A DNA stretch of 64,000 nucleotides from FEN-299 sp963717945 (GCA_963717945.1 CAVQXT010000007.1:248001-312000); one strand, 5' to 3'; shown: positions 53,987 to 63,202, counted from the first letter of the stretch. The notes: a model not told the origin generated them from the letters alone. Made by a program: numbers and translations.

Positions 53987-56887
53987 ATGCCGATTTCAGA
54001 GCCTGGTGTCGGGCGAGGGGACCGTTTGACCGGGGGCAGCCGCCGGCGACGGGTCCGACTCGCGATCTTTGCCGTCATCATCGGACTGGTGCTGGGCGCC
54101 AGCAGCCTCTTGTCGTGGTACATCGAGGCGCTCTGGTTCGACTCGCTCGGGTTCGGTGACGTCTTCTGGAAGACGCTCGAACTGAAGTCGGCGCTCTTCT
54201 GCGGCTTCACGCTCGTCACCTTCCTGGTCGTCTACGGGGCGCTCCGGCTGCTTCGGCCCCCGCCGCTCGCGAATCGCATCCTCTACGTGAACGGGCAGCC
54301 GGTGCCGCTGTCCCTCCAGCCGCTGATCCGCGTCGTCACCTGGGTTGTCGCGCTCGTCGTGGCACTCGGCGCCGGCTCGGGGATGATGGCCGAGTGGACG
54401 ACGTTCGTGCAGTACCTGCACGCGCCGGCTCCCGCCGGGCTGGCCGCCATGGCCGATCCGATCTTCGGCCGCCCGGTGGCGTTCTACCTGTTCACGCTCC
54501 CGGCCTGGCAGTTGGTCGCCACCTGGCTGACGACGATCGCGCTGGTCATCTTCGTGGCGGCGCTGCTCGTGCTGGTGCTGTCGGCGGCCGACAACCCGGC
54601 GGCGCTGACCGGCCTGCGGACCCGCCGGCCCGCGTACCGCGGCGTGTCGATTGCCGCCGCGCTGGTGCTGCTCGTCATGGCGGCGCGCGTGTGGATGTCG
54701 CGGTACGATTTCCTGTTCGAGGACCACACCGTGTACTCGGGCGCCGGCTACACCGAGGCCAACATCCTGATTCCCGGCCTGCTCATCGTCGCGCTGGCGC
54801 TCGTCGTCGGCGCGGTCATCGCCCTGTACAACGCGTTCGGCCCACGACGGCTGGTGACGCTGCTCGCGGCCATCGCCCCGGCCGTCGTGGTCTACTTCGG
54901 CCTCACCGTCGTGTCGTGGTACGTGGGCGGCTTCATCGTCAAGCCGAACCAGCTCGTGCGGGAGCGGCCGTACATCGCCCACAACATCGAGTTCACCAAC
55001 CAGGCGTTCAACCTGTCGAACGTGCAGCAGAACGCCTTCCCGGCCGAGAGCGGCCGGGCCGCGGTGGACCTCGCGCACAACGCCGACACGATCGACAACA
55101 TCCGGCTCTGGGACTGGCGCGCGCTGCAGGACACGCTCCGGCAGATCCAGGAAATCCGGACCTACTACGATTTCCCCGACATCGACATCGACCGCTACCG
55201 CGTCGGCGGGCGGGTCCGGCAGATGATGGTCGCGGCGCGCGAGCTGAACGTCGAGAAGCTCCCGGAGAGCAGCCGCAACTTCATCAACGAGAAGCTGATC
55301 TACACGCACGGCTACGGCGTGACGATGAACCCGGTGAACGGGTTCACCCCCGAAGGGCTGCCCGACCTGGTGTTGAAGGACATGCCGGTGCAGAGCACGG
55401 TGCCGGATCTCAAGGTCACGCGGCCCGAGATCTACTTCGGCCAGCTCACCAACACCGACGTCTACGTGAAGACGCGGCAGAAGGAGTTCAATTACCCGCA
55501 GGGTGAGAGCAACAGCTTCGCCACCTACGAAGGGAAGGGGGGCATCGTCATCGGCTCGTTCGGGAGGCGCCTGCTGCTGGCGGCGAGCCGCGGCGGCGCG
55601 GACCTCTCGAAGCTGCCCTTCAGCGACGACATCACGCCCGACAGCCGCCTGCTGATGCGCCGGAACATCCGCGAGCGCGTTCGGGCCCTGGCCCCGTTCC
55701 TCATCTTCGACCCGGATCCCTACATCGTCGTCAGCGCCGCGGGCCGCCTGTATTGGCTCATGGACGGCTTCACGATGTCGGACATGTTCCCTTACGCCCG
55801 CCACTACACCGTGGGCGGCGCGCCGATGAGCTACTTGCGGAACAGCGTGAAGGTGATGGTGGACGCCTACGACGGGACGGTCACCTTCTACGTGTTCGAC
55901 AACGAGGACCCGATCATCGCGTGCTACCGCGGGATGTTCCCCTCGCTGTTTGTCGACGCCAGCCGGATGCCGGCCGACATCCGGACGCACGTGCGATACC
56001 CCGAGCTGATGCTGAAGGTGCAGGCCACGGCATACAGCCTCTATCACATGCGGGATCCCGAGGTGTTCTACAACCGCGAGGACCTGTGGAGCGTGGCGAG
56101 CGAGGTGACGCTCAGCGACGCCGGCGAGCAGGTGACGCGCCCGCTCGACCCGAACTACGTGCTGATGACGCTGCCGGGCGAGCAGAGCGCGGCGGGCGAG
56201 AAGGCGCTGGAGTTTGTCGAAATCCTGCCCTTCACCCCGTCGAACCGCAACAACCTCATCGGCTGGATCGCGGGCCGCAGCGACGGGGCGGAGTACGGCA
56301 AGACGGTGGTCTACGATTTCCCGAAGAGCCGGCTGGTGGACGGCCCGCTGCAGATCGAGGCGCGCATCGACCAGAACCCGCAGCTCTCCTCGCAGCTCAC
56401 GCTGTGGAACCAGCAGGGCTCGCACGTCCGGCGCGGCAGCCTGCTCGTCATCCCGGTCGGACGCGCGCTGCTCTACGCGAAGCCGATCTACCTGCAGGCC
56501 GAGCGCAGCCCGATGCCGCAGCTCAGGCTGGTCGTCCTCGCGCTGCAGGACCAGCTCGGCTACGGGCCGACGTTCGAGGCGGCGATGACCAGCCTGTTCG
56601 GGGAAGCCGGGGCTCCGGCCGAACAGGTGGGCCCGACCGGCGCGTTTGAACTTGGCGGCTCGGGGGCGCAGGCCCCCCCGGCGGAACAGGGCGGCGCGGC
56701 GCCGCTCGGCGGCCTGCCGGCGGGCACCGTGGTCTCGCCTGCCGTGCAGGCGCTCATCGACCAGGCGACGCGCGACCTGGCCGACTACCAGCGGCTGACG
56801 GCGGAAGGCAAGCTCGGCGAAGCCGGCCAGCGCCTCGAATCGTTGAAGAAGACTCTCGACCGGCTCAAGAAGGAGCGGCGTCCATAA
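53987..56887 (+). CDS. UPF0182 family membrane protein
   Basis: A 966-residue protein of the UPF0182 (COG1615) family. The N-terminal 330 residues hold about seven membrane segments, with YIEALWFDSLGFGDVFWKTLELKSALF characteristic. The long C-terminal domain contains RPYIAHNIEFTNQAFNLSNV, TNTDVYVKTRQKEFNYPQGESNSFATYEGKGGI and YFVGGAPMSYLRNSVKVMVDAYDG-like blocks in extracytosolic position. A Pro/Ala/Gly linker and a coiled-coil-like C-terminus (LIDQATRDLADYQRLTAEGKLGEAGQRLESLKKTLDRLKKE) complete it. No function is established for the family. The start ATG lies 21 bases after the rhodanese stop. Confidence 0.93.
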   Translation: MPISEPGVGRGDRLTGGSRRRRVRLAIFAVIIGLVLGASSLLSWYIEALWFDSLGFGDVFWKTLELKSALFCGFTLVTFLVVYGALRLLRPPPLANRILYVNGQPVPLSLQPLIRVVTWVVALVVALGAGSGMMAEWTTFVQYLHAPAPAGLAAMADPIFGRPVAFYLFTLPAWQLVATWLTTIALVIFVAALLVLVLSAADNPAALTGLRTRRPAYRGVSIAAALVLLVMAARVWMSRYDFLFEDHTVYSGAGYTEANILIPGLLIVALALVVGAVIALYNAFGPRRLVTLLAAIAPAVVVYFGLTVVSWYVGGFIVKPNQLVRERPYIAHNIEFTNQAFNLSNVQQNAFPAESGRAAVDLAHNADTIDNIRLWDWRALQDTLRQIQEIRTYYDFPDIDIDRYRVGGRVRQMMVAARELNVEKLPESSRNFINEKLIYTHGYGVTMNPVNGFTPEGLPDLVLKDMPVQSTVPDLKVTRPEIYFGQLTNTDVYVKTRQKEFNYPQGESNSFATYEGKGGIVIGSFGRRLLLAASRGGADLSKLPFSDDITPDSRLLMRRNIRERVRALAPFLIFDPDPYIVVSAAGRLYWLMDGFTMSDMFPYARHYTVGGAPMSYLRNSVKVMVDAYDGTVTFYVFDNEDPIIACYRGMFPSLFVDASRMPADIRTHVRYPELMLKVQATAYSLYHMRDPEVFYNREDLWSVASEVTLSDAGEQVTRPLDPNYVLMTLPGEQSAAGEKALEFVEILPFTPSNRNNLIGWIAGRSDGAEYGKTVVYDFPKSRLVDGPLQIEARIDQNPQLSSQLTLWNQQGSHVRRGSLLVIPVGRALLYAKPIYLQAERSPMPQLRLVVLALQDQLGYGPTFEAAMTSLFGEAGAPAEQVGPTGAFELGGSGAQAPPAEQGGAAPLGGLPAGTVVSPAVQALIDQATRDLADYQRLTAEGKLGEAGQRLESLKKTLDRLKKERRP

Positions 56888-56999
56888 CCGCGACGGACGA
56901 GCTGGTCACCGCTGGGCAACAGGCGGCCTATCTTCTGCCGGGAATTCGGCGTATTCTCGATAAAATAGGTCTGCCTCGCGGCTCCTGTGGGCTTTCGGG

Positions 57000-57028
57000 T
57001 TGGTACCTCCCTTGCTCTGTGTTATATC
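57000..57028 (+). promoter_or_regulatory. Candidate promoter of the nfnAB operon
   Basis: TTGGTA and TATATC are separated by 17 bases, 60 bases before the nfnA start. Another AT-rich patch (TAAAAT, 56961-56966) is an alternative. Confidence 0.35.
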
Positions 57029-57088
57029 AGACCATCCCATTGCCGTGATCCCGTCACTAGCAAGGCGCGTCTTCGAAACGAGGGCGAC

Positions 57089-57949
57089 GTGCATCTGATC
57101 TTGAGCAAAGAAGTCCTGGCGCCGGACGTGGTTCGTTTCTGGGTCGAGGCGACGCCGGTCGCGCGCAAGCGTCGTCCGGGGCAGTTCGTGATCATCCGGT
57201 TGACCGACGACGGCGAGCGGATTCCGCTCACGATCGCAGATGCCGACCCGTCGCGCGGCGCGATTTCGCTCATCGTCCAGGGTGTTGGCAAGTCCACGCG
57301 CCAGTTGAACGCCATGGAGGCGGGAGACACGATCCTCGACGTGGCGGGTCCGCTCGGCCTGCCGACCCGGATCGAGCCCGGCCGGTCGGTGTGCTGCATT
57401 GGCGGCGGCATCGGCACGGCTGTCGTGTACCCCATCGCCTGTGGCGTCAAGGCCGCCGGCGGGACCGTGGTCGCCATCATCGGTGCCCGGACGAAGGATC
57501 TCGTCATCCTGGAGAAGGACCTCAGCGGCGTGGCGGACACCTGCGTGGTGACGACCGACGACGGATCGTATGGGCAGCACGGGCTCGTCACCGATGCGTT
57601 GAAGGACCTGCTGGCGAGGGGCCACGTGTTCGACGAGGTGGTCGCGGTCGGGCCGCTGCCGATGATGCGCGCCGTGTGCGAGACGACCCGCCCGCTCGGC
57701 GTGAAGACCATCGTCAGCCTGAACCCCATCATGATCGACGGCACGGGCATGTGCGGCGGGTGTCGCGTGACGGTGGGCGGAGAACAGAAGTTCGTCTGCG
57801 TCGACGGCCCCGAGTTCGATGGCCACCTGGTCGATTTCGCCGAGCTGTCCGCGCGACTGAAGGCCTATCGGGAACAAGAGACGCACGCGGTGGAATGTTA
57901 TCGCCGCCGTGCGAGCCTGTCGGCGACCGGGGACGGGACGTCCGCCTGA
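57089..57949 (+). CDS. nfnA: Ferredoxin:NADP+ oxidoreductase small subunit (NfnA-like)
   Basis: A 286-residue flavin and [2Fe-2S] subunit of the NfnAB/SudAB family, which couples NADH, ferredoxin and NADPH by flavin-based electron bifurcation. The FAD site segment RRPGQFVIIRL and DADPSRGAISLIVQGVGKSTRQL, the NAD motif VCCIGGGIGTAVVYPIACGVK, and the cluster cysteines in DGTGMCGGCRVTVGGEQKFVCVDGPEFDG are all present. The start is a GTG at 57089 with GAGGG five bases upstream. The large subunit gene follows. Confidence 0.9.
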   Translation: MHLILSKEVLAPDVVRFWVEATPVARKRRPGQFVIIRLTDDGERIPLTIADADPSRGAISLIVQGVGKSTRQLNAMEAGDTILDVAGPLGLPTRIEPGRSVCCIGGGIGTAVVYPIACGVKAAGGTVVAIIGARTKDLVILEKDLSGVADTCVVTTDDGSYGQHGLVTDALKDLLARGHVFDEVVAVGPLPMMRAVCETTRPLGVKTIVSLNPIMIDGTGMCGGCRVTVGGEQKFVCVDGPEFDGHLVDFAELSARLKAYREQETHAVECYRRRASLSATGDGTSA

Positions 57950-58012
57950 CGCGCGGTGGAACGCATCGGCGCCCGGCGAGGGGCGCTCCGGCTGGAGACG
58001 CGTGAGCGAGCT

Positions 58013-59461
58013 ATGGCAAAGAAGATCGGCCTGAAGACCAAGACGCCGATGCCGTGCCAGGATCCGCACGAGCGCCGGCACACGTTTGGCGAAGTCACCA
58101 CCGGCTACACGGTCGAGATGGCGGTCCAGGAAGCCGACCGCTGTATCCAGTGCAAGAACCGGCCGTGCGTCGAGGGTTGCCCGGTGGGGATCGACATCCC
58201 AGGGTTCGTCGATGCCGTGGCGAAGGGCGACTTTCAGACTGCGTTCCACGTGCTGGGCGACCGCAACGTGCTGCCGGCCATCTGCGGGCGCGTCTGCCCC
58301 CAGGAAGAGCAGTGCGAGAAGCTGTGCACGCTCGGCAAGAAGTTCGAGGCGGTCGCGATCGGCAGGATCGAGCGCTTCGTGGCCGATTTCGCCGCGCTGA
58401 ACGGTCTTACCGACTCGGGACCGAGGCCGGCCAGGACCGGCCACACGGTGGCCGTCGTCGGGTCGGGCCCGGCAGGCCTCACGGTGGCCGCCGACCTGGC
58501 CAAGCTGGGTCACGACGTGACCATCTTCGAGGCGCTGCACAAGGCCGGGGGCGTCCTGATCTACGGCATTCCCGAATTCCGGCTCCCGAAGGCGATCGTC
58601 GAGCGCGAGATCAACGGGCTCAAGGCGCTGGGTGTCGAGATCAAGACCAACCACGTCATCGGGCGGACGTTCACGGTTGACGACCTGTTCGGCGAGCTGG
58701 GGTTCGAGGCCGTGTTCATCGCGACCGGCGCCGGGCTGCCGCATTTCCCGAAGATCCCGGGGACCAACCTGATCGGGGTCTACTCGGCCAACGAGTACCT
58801 CACGCGATCGAACCTGATGAAGGCGTACAAGTTTCCCGAGACGGACACCCCGGCCATTCGCGGCCGGAACGTGGCCGTCATCGGGGGCGGCAACACCGCC
58901 ATGGATTCGGTGCGCACGGCCTTGCGGCTGGGCGCCGAGCACGCGTTCCTCGTCTACCGCCGGTCCCGGGTCGAGATGCCGGCAAGGGTCGAGGAAGTCG
59001 AGCACGCCGAGGAAGAGGGCGTCGAGTTCCTGATGCTGATGGCCCCGACCGAGGTCCTGGGCGACGACCGGTCGTGGGTCAGGGCGCTCCGCTGCGTGAA
59101 GATGGAGCTCGGCGAGCCGGACGCGTCCGGACGCCGGAGCCCGGTGCCCGTTGCGGGATCGGAGTTCGACCTGCCGGTCGACACGGTGGTCTTCGCGGTG
59201 GGGCAGGGCGCGAACCCGCTCATCCGGTCCACGACGCCCGACTTGCCGGTGAACAAGTGGGGCAACATCATCGCCGACCCGGCGACCGGCGCGACCAACA
59301 AGCGCGGGGTCTTCGCCGGCGGCGACATCGTGACCGGCGGGGCGACGGTGATCTCGGCGATGGGCGCCGGGCGGCAGGCCGCCAAGGCCATCCACGCCTA
59401 CCTGCAGACGCTCGAGACGGCTGGGCGCGACGTGGCGCCCGGCGGCGAGGTACAGCGATAG
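58013..59461 (+). CDS. nfnB: NADPH-dependent glutamate synthase-like large subunit (NfnB)
   Basis: A 482-residue flavoprotein with two [4Fe-4S] clusters, the partner of NfnA. N-terminal cluster cysteines are in CIQCKNRPCVEGCPVG and ICGRVCPQEEQCEKLC. The FAD site is VAVVGSGPAGLTVAADL with IYGIPEFRLPK, the NADPH site is VAVIGGGNTAMDSVRTALRLGA with VYRRSRVEMPAR, and the C-terminal FAD motif is GVFAGGDIVTGGATVISAMGAGRQAA. Alone it would look like the small subunit of glutamate synthase, but the upstream NfnA-like gene identifies the bifurcating transhydrogenase. It lies close to hydrogenase genes that would share the ferredoxin pool. Confidence 0.9.
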   Translation: MAKKIGLKTKTPMPCQDPHERRHTFGEVTTGYTVEMAVQEADRCIQCKNRPCVEGCPVGIDIPGFVDAVAKGDFQTAFHVLGDRNVLPAICGRVCPQEEQCEKLCTLGKKFEAVAIGRIERFVADFAALNGLTDSGPRPARTGHTVAVVGSGPAGLTVAADLAKLGHDVTIFEALHKAGGVLIYGIPEFRLPKAIVEREINGLKALGVEIKTNHVIGRTFTVDDLFGELGFEAVFIATGAGLPHFPKIPGTNLIGVYSANEYLTRSNLMKAYKFPETDTPAIRGRNVAVIGGGNTAMDSVRTALRLGAEHAFLVYRRSRVEMPARVEEVEHAEEEGVEFLMLMAPTEVLGDDRSWVRALRCVKMELGEPDASGRRSPVPVAGSEFDLPVDTVVFAVGQGANPLIRSTTPDLPVNKWGNIIADPATGATNKRGVFAGGDIVTGGATVISAMGAGRQAAKAIHAYLQTLETAGRDVAPGGEVQR

Positions 59462-59468
59462 TGGCGGC

Positions 59469-59498
59469 TTGTGAGCGGGCGCGCGATGCTGGTACACT
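59469..59498 (+). promoter_or_regulatory. Promoter at the start of the hydrogenase gene cassette
   Basis: TTGTGA (59469-59474) and TACACT (59493-59498) are 18 bases apart, about 105 bases before the first cassette gene. This would give the cassette a transcript separate from nfnAB. Confidence 0.55.
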
Positions 59499-59603
59499 TC
59501 GGGCGCTTATGAGGCCCGGCGAGCCCGGCAATCGGGCCGTTTTCGTGTCCGATCGGGTGGCCACCCAGCGGATCGCACGGCAGCAGGGCCCGGGAGGGGG
59601 CCG

Positions 59604-60146
59604 ATGATGGACGGAGCACGACCGGGGCCTCGCTACCAGATGGTGCACATCCGGTCCGGCTACGTGATCGTCGAACACGAGGTCCACAGCCGGGCGATGC
59701 GGTCCTACTTCACACCCGAACCGGTGCCGCCGATCGAGGAGTACCGGGAGGGTGCGCAGATCTGGAAGTACACCGGGATGGCGCAGTCCAACCATTTCGA
59801 CATCGTCGACTCCGACAGCGGTGTCGTCACCGGCTTCGACGAGTTGATGGGGCTGGTGTCGTACACGGCGTGCCGGAAGGACAGTGACATCCATCGCCTG
59901 GGCGAGCTCGCCCAGGAGCAGCGGATCTGGCTGTATATCGCGGTCACACACCGGCCGGCGGACGGGTCGTCCCTCGGCCCCTGGCTGGACAAGGTCCGGA
60001 TCCTGAACCGGTACTTCAACGAGCGCCTGAGCACGCCGAACAAGAAGATCCTGATTCTGCCCGATTATTTTGGGCTGCACAGGGAGTTCAACCACGGGCA
60101 GATCATGGCCGACTTCGAACTCACGGCCATGGAGGTAGAGGCATGA
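59604..60146 (+). CDS. Unknown 180-residue protein heading the hydrogenase cassette
   Basis: I recognise no family. The protein is soluble, charged and without cysteine clusters, signal peptide or membrane segment; only one cysteine is present (YTACRKD). Notable stretches are IRSGYVIVEHEVHSRAMRSYFTPEPVPPIEEYREG, SNHFDIVDSDSGVVTGFDELMGLVSYT and PNKKILILPDYFGLHREFNHGQIMADFEL. The ATG at 59604 (or 59607) follows GGGAGGGG. Its stop overlaps the first DRTGG gene by four bases (ATGA), so it is translated with it and is probably part of the same regulatory unit. Confidence 0.75.
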   Translation: MMDGARPGPRYQMVHIRSGYVIVEHEVHSRAMRSYFTPEPVPPIEEYREGAQIWKYTGMAQSNHFDIVDSDSGVVTGFDELMGLVSYTACRKDSDIHRLGELAQEQRIWLYIAVTHRPADGSSLGPWLDKVRILNRYFNERLSTPNKKILILPDYFGLHREFNHGQIMADFELTAMEVEA

Positions 60147-60472
60147 CGACCAAGCAAGTCGCCGAGCGGCTCGAGTTGAAAGGCCTGACCAAGGTGTTCG
60201 ACAAGCCCGTGACCGGCGTCTATATCTCCGACATGGTGAGCGACGTGATCGCCAACGCCAGGGCCGGCAACGTCCTGGTGACGCTCCAGGTGCACAACAA
60301 CGTGATTGCGGCGGCGAACCTCATGGACCTGGCGGCCATCGTGCTCACGCGAGGGCGCACGCCGGCGCCCGAGGCGACGGCGCTCGCTGAGAAGGCGGAG
60401 ATCACGGTGTTCTCGACGCCGATGGACAGCTGGCAGGTCGCGACCAAGCTCTACGAGGCCGGCATCCGGTAG
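60143..60472 (+). CDS. DRTGG domain protein, first copy
   Basis: A 109-residue protein formed by a single DRTGG-type domain. DRTGG domains also occur in HPr kinase-like proteins, phosphotransacetylase N-termini and CBS-containing pyrophosphatases and may bind a nucleotide. The central segment GVYISDMVSDVIANARAGNVLVTLQVHNNVIAAANLMDLAAIVLTRG and EITVFSTPMDSWQVATKL match the family. A second DRTGG gene follows after 36 bases. Paired DRTGG genes occur next to [FeFe]-hydrogenase genes in anaerobes, as far as I recall. Confidence 0.82.
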   Translation: MTTKQVAERLELKGLTKVFDKPVTGVYISDMVSDVIANARAGNVLVTLQVHNNVIAAANLMDLAAIVLTRGRTPAPEATALAEKAEITVFSTPMDSWQVATKLYEAGIR

Positions 60473-60508
60473 GACGCGCCCGGCTCGCGCCGGGCCAGGG
60501 GACAGGCT

Positions 60509-60859
60509 ATGAGGATGGAGGAGATTGCGCGCCTGCTCGAATGCAGCGTCATCTCCGGTGACGATCTGCTGGGCGTCGAAGTCGGCAGTTGCTTCGCCGC
60601 CGACTTGATGAGCGACGTGCTGGCGTACTCGCGTTCCGGGGCCCTGCTGGTCACCGGCCTGGCCAGCATCCAGTCGATTCACGCGGCGGACGTGGCGGAT
60701 TTCAAGGGCATCCTGTACGTGCACGACAAACGTCCGGAGCCGGCGGTCGTCGAAATGGCCCGCCGGAAGGGACTGCCGCTGCTGAGCACACGGCTCTTCA
60801 TGTTCGAGACGTGCGCGGTGCTGTTCAACAGCGGGCTGAAGGCCGCCGACAAGGAGTAG
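60509..60859 (+). CDS. DRTGG domain protein, second copy
   Basis: A 116-residue paralogue of the previous protein. It begins MRMEEIARLLECSVISGDDLLGVEVGSCFAADLMSDVLAY and contains SGALLVTGLASIQSIHAADVADFKGILYVHDKRP and GLPLLSTRLFMFETCAVLF. The pattern aligns with the first copy (DMVSDVIANARAGNVLVT against DLMSDVLAYSRSGALLVT). The two may form a heterodimer. No catalytic residue can be assigned. Confidence 0.82.
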   Translation: MRMEEIARLLECSVISGDDLLGVEVGSCFAADLMSDVLAYSRSGALLVTGLASIQSIHAADVADFKGILYVHDKRPEPAVVEMARRKGLPLLSTRLFMFETCAVLFNSGLKAADKE

Positions 60860-61001
60860 TCGCCCCCTGGCAGATCCCGCGGACGCGTAACGAGGGACAC
60901 GCCGGACATTCTCGACATTCGGAGCGGAAGGGGCCTTCGGACGGGAGCGCCGTTCCGCGGTCTCCGTTGTGTGTCCGCTTCGGGTCGGGCACGGCAGGTG
61001 T

Positions 61002-61463
61002 ATGGACGACGACGTTCTCTACAGTGAACGCTTCGCGATCACCGGCGACGACTTCGAACACGGTGGGGACGCGGCGGCGCGGGTGAAGGCGATCATGAAG
61101 GAGTTCGGGCTCGACCCCGGGGTCATCCGCCGGCTGTCGATCGCCAACTTCGAAGCCGAGATGAACGTGATCATGTATGCCGAATCGGCCGAGCTCGTGT
61201 TCGGCGTGACGCGCGACGGCGTGACGGTGGTCGTCGCCGACCGGGGCCCCGGCATTCCGGATATCGGCCTCGCGATGCAGGAAGGCTTCTCGACGGCGAC
61301 CGCCGAGATGCGGGCGCGCGGGTTCGGGGCCGGCATGGGGCTGCCGAACATCAAGCGATCGACCGACTGGTTCGAGATCGAGTCCACGCCGGGCGTTGGC
61401 ACGACGCTTCGCTACGGCGTGCGCCTCGGCAATCCGGCCTCCGCGGGGGCGTCGAGCGTGTGA
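61002..61463 (+). CDS. RsbW-like ATPase (HATPase fold)
   Basis: A 153-residue stand-alone GHKL ATP-binding domain of the anti-sigma factor/serine-kinase type. The N box is EAEMNVIMYA, the G1 box is DRGPGIPDI and the G2 region is FGAGMGLPNIKRSTD. No histidine-phosphorylation domain or sensor is attached. Such proteins in other bacteria phosphorylate a partner or bind a sigma factor. Here the partners are unknown but the DRTGG proteins are neighbours. The stop overlaps the next start (TGATG). Confidence 0.85.
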   Translation: MDDDVLYSERFAITGDDFEHGGDAAARVKAIMKEFGLDPGVIRRLSIANFEAEMNVIMYAESAELVFGVTRDGVTVVVADRGPGIPDIGLAMQEGFSTATAEMRARGFGAGMGLPNIKRSTDWFEIESTPGVGTTLRYGVRLGNPASAGASSV

Positions 61464-62761
61464 TGGGTACGCCGGCTCACTCCATCGTCCGCGACGACTC
61501 GCGCTGCACGGGGTGCGTGGCCTGCTGCAGGGCCTGCCCGACCAGGGCGATTCGCGTGCGCGACGGCCGCCAGACCGTCGACGCGGCGGTCTGCATCGAC
61601 TGCGGCGAGTGCATCCGGGCCTGCCCCCACGACGCCGTGACGGCGCGCATGTCCTCCCCGTCGGACCTGGGCCGGTTTCGCCACACCGTGGCCATCCCCT
61701 CGACGGCGCTGTACTCCCAGTTCGGCCGGGGCGTTCACCCGGAGCAGGTGGCGGGCGCCCTGTTGCATATCGGCTTCAGCGCGTTCGACGACGTGTCGTG
61801 GATGTGCCAGATGGTCGGCGGCGCGGTGGACACGTACCTGTCGGAGTGCGCCGGCCCGTGGCCGAAGATCTCGGCGACCTGCCCGGCCGTCATCCGGCTG
61901 ATCCTGCAGCGGTACCCCGACCTCATCCCGCACGTGGTGCCGATCGAATCGCCCCGGGAATTGACCGCGAAGCTCGCGCGGCGGAAGGCGGCCGAGACGA
62001 CGGGGCTTCCCCCGGGCGAGATCGGCGTCTTCTACATCTCGCCGTGCTCGGCGATCATGCAGTCGATCGCGAACCCGGTCGGTCTCCAGGAGTCCAACTT
62101 CGACGGCGCGTTCTCGGTCGCGGGGCTCTACGCGTCGCTGCTGAAGGCGATCCGCGCGGGGTGCCCGCCCGCGTCGGACGAGAGCTTCAACCACGGGGGG
62201 CTTCGCTGGGGCCTGACCGGCGGCGAGAGCGCCGGGATGCGCAACGCCAACAGCCTCGCGGTGAGCGGCGTGGGCGAGGTGCTCCGCGTCTTCGACTCGA
62301 TCGAGGCGGGCAAGTTCCAGATGCTGGATTTCATCGAGGCGCACATCTGCCCGGACGGCTGCATCGGCGGACAGATGCTGGTCGAGGGGCGCCACCTGGC
62401 GAGGCACGCGCTGAGGGAAATCCTCGCGCACGTGACCGAGAAGAGCGCCAGCGGCCAGGTGCGGTGGGTCCAGGAGGAGAAGGTCCGCGCGATGTTCAGG
62501 GACCGGTTCTTCGACATGGCCACCGAGATCAAGGCCCGGCCGCTGACGCGCGAGGCCCTGGACCTCCAGCACGCCATCCTGCTGCGCCAGGAGAAGTTGC
62601 GCGTCATCGCGAGGCTTCCGGGCCGGGACTGCGCGGCGTGCGGGGCGCCGGACTGCGAGACGTTCGCCTCCGACGTGGTCACCGACCGGGCCGACCTGGG
62701 CGATTGTGTGTTCGTGAAGCTCGATCAACTGACAAGCTCGCTGAAGGAGAACGGCAAATGA
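61463..62761 (+). CDS. [FeFe]-hydrogenase-like protein with ferredoxin domains, probably sensory
   Basis: A 432-residue protein. N-terminal ferredoxin sites are Cys15/18/22/25 (or 21) and Cys44/47/50/54. The H-cluster region keeps all four cluster cysteines: L1 SATCPAV (Cys140), L2 SPC (Cys195) and L3 CPDGC (Cys296 and Cys300). The residue before Cys140, which is the proton-relay cysteine in catalytic enzymes (TSCCP), is Thr139. A C-terminal Fe-S domain carries CAACGAPDCETFA and a final DC. The replacement suggests slow or no turnover, as in sensory HydS-type proteins. ATG 61463 shares a base with the previous stop. Confidence 0.85.
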   Translation: MGTPAHSIVRDDSRCTGCVACCRACPTRAIRVRDGRQTVDAAVCIDCGECIRACPHDAVTARMSSPSDLGRFRHTVAIPSTALYSQFGRGVHPEQVAGALLHIGFSAFDDVSWMCQMVGGAVDTYLSECAGPWPKISATCPAVIRLILQRYPDLIPHVVPIESPRELTAKLARRKAAETTGLPPGEIGVFYISPCSAIMQSIANPVGLQESNFDGAFSVAGLYASLLKAIRAGCPPASDESFNHGGLRWGLTGGESAGMRNANSLAVSGVGEVLRVFDSIEAGKFQMLDFIEAHICPDGCIGGQMLVEGRHLARHALREILAHVTEKSASGQVRWVQEEKVRAMFRDRFFDMATEIKARPLTREALDLQHAILLRQEKLRVIARLPGRDCAACGAPDCETFASDVVTDRADLGDCVFVKLDQLTSSLKENGK

Positions 62762-63159
62762 GTAAGCCCATGCTCCAGCTGGAGGCGTGCTGCCCCAACT
62801 GCGACGCGCTGCTCACCGAGGGGCAGGTCGTCCACCTGGACGCCTACTGCGGGCAGACCAACGAGGACGGCGAGGTCTACCTCAGCGCCATCTTCGGCGA
62901 CCACACCATCCGGACGGACATGCAGATCCCCACGGGCGCCACCGTCGACTTCCGCTGCCCCGTCTGCGACGCCAGCGTGATGCTGCAGATGCCCTGCAAG
63001 CTGTGCGGCGCGACGATGGCGTCGCTGAACCTCCAGAGCGGGGGGTGCGTCGAGTTCTGCTCCCGCGCGGGCTGCACGGGACACGCGCTCGGCGGATTCG
63101 GCGACGTGGACGAGATGATGTCGCTCGTCAACACGATGTTGAACACGCCGCACGACTAG
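62758..63159 (+). CDS. Cysteine-rich zinc-ribbon protein of the hydrogenase cassette
   Basis: A 133-residue protein with three CxxC pairs (CPNC, CPVC, CKLC) and further cysteines in GGCVEFCSRAGCTGHALGG. It should bind one or two zinc ions, or possibly iron. The middle contains AIFGDHTIRTDMQIPTGATVDFRCPVC. I recognise no characterised family. The start overlaps the hydrogenase-like gene stop by four bases (ATGA), so it is tightly linked to it. A role in cluster assembly, regulation or subunit contact is possible. Confidence 0.72.
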   Translation: MSKPMLQLEACCPNCDALLTEGQVVHLDAYCGQTNEDGEVYLSAIFGDHTIRTDMQIPTGATVDFRCPVCDASVMLQMPCKLCGATMASLNLQSGGCVEFCSRAGCTGHALGGFGDVDEMMSLVNTMLNTPHD

Positions 63160-63202
63160 GACTGGTCGACCGATTCGGCGCTCGAACCCAACCGGAGCCC
63201 TT

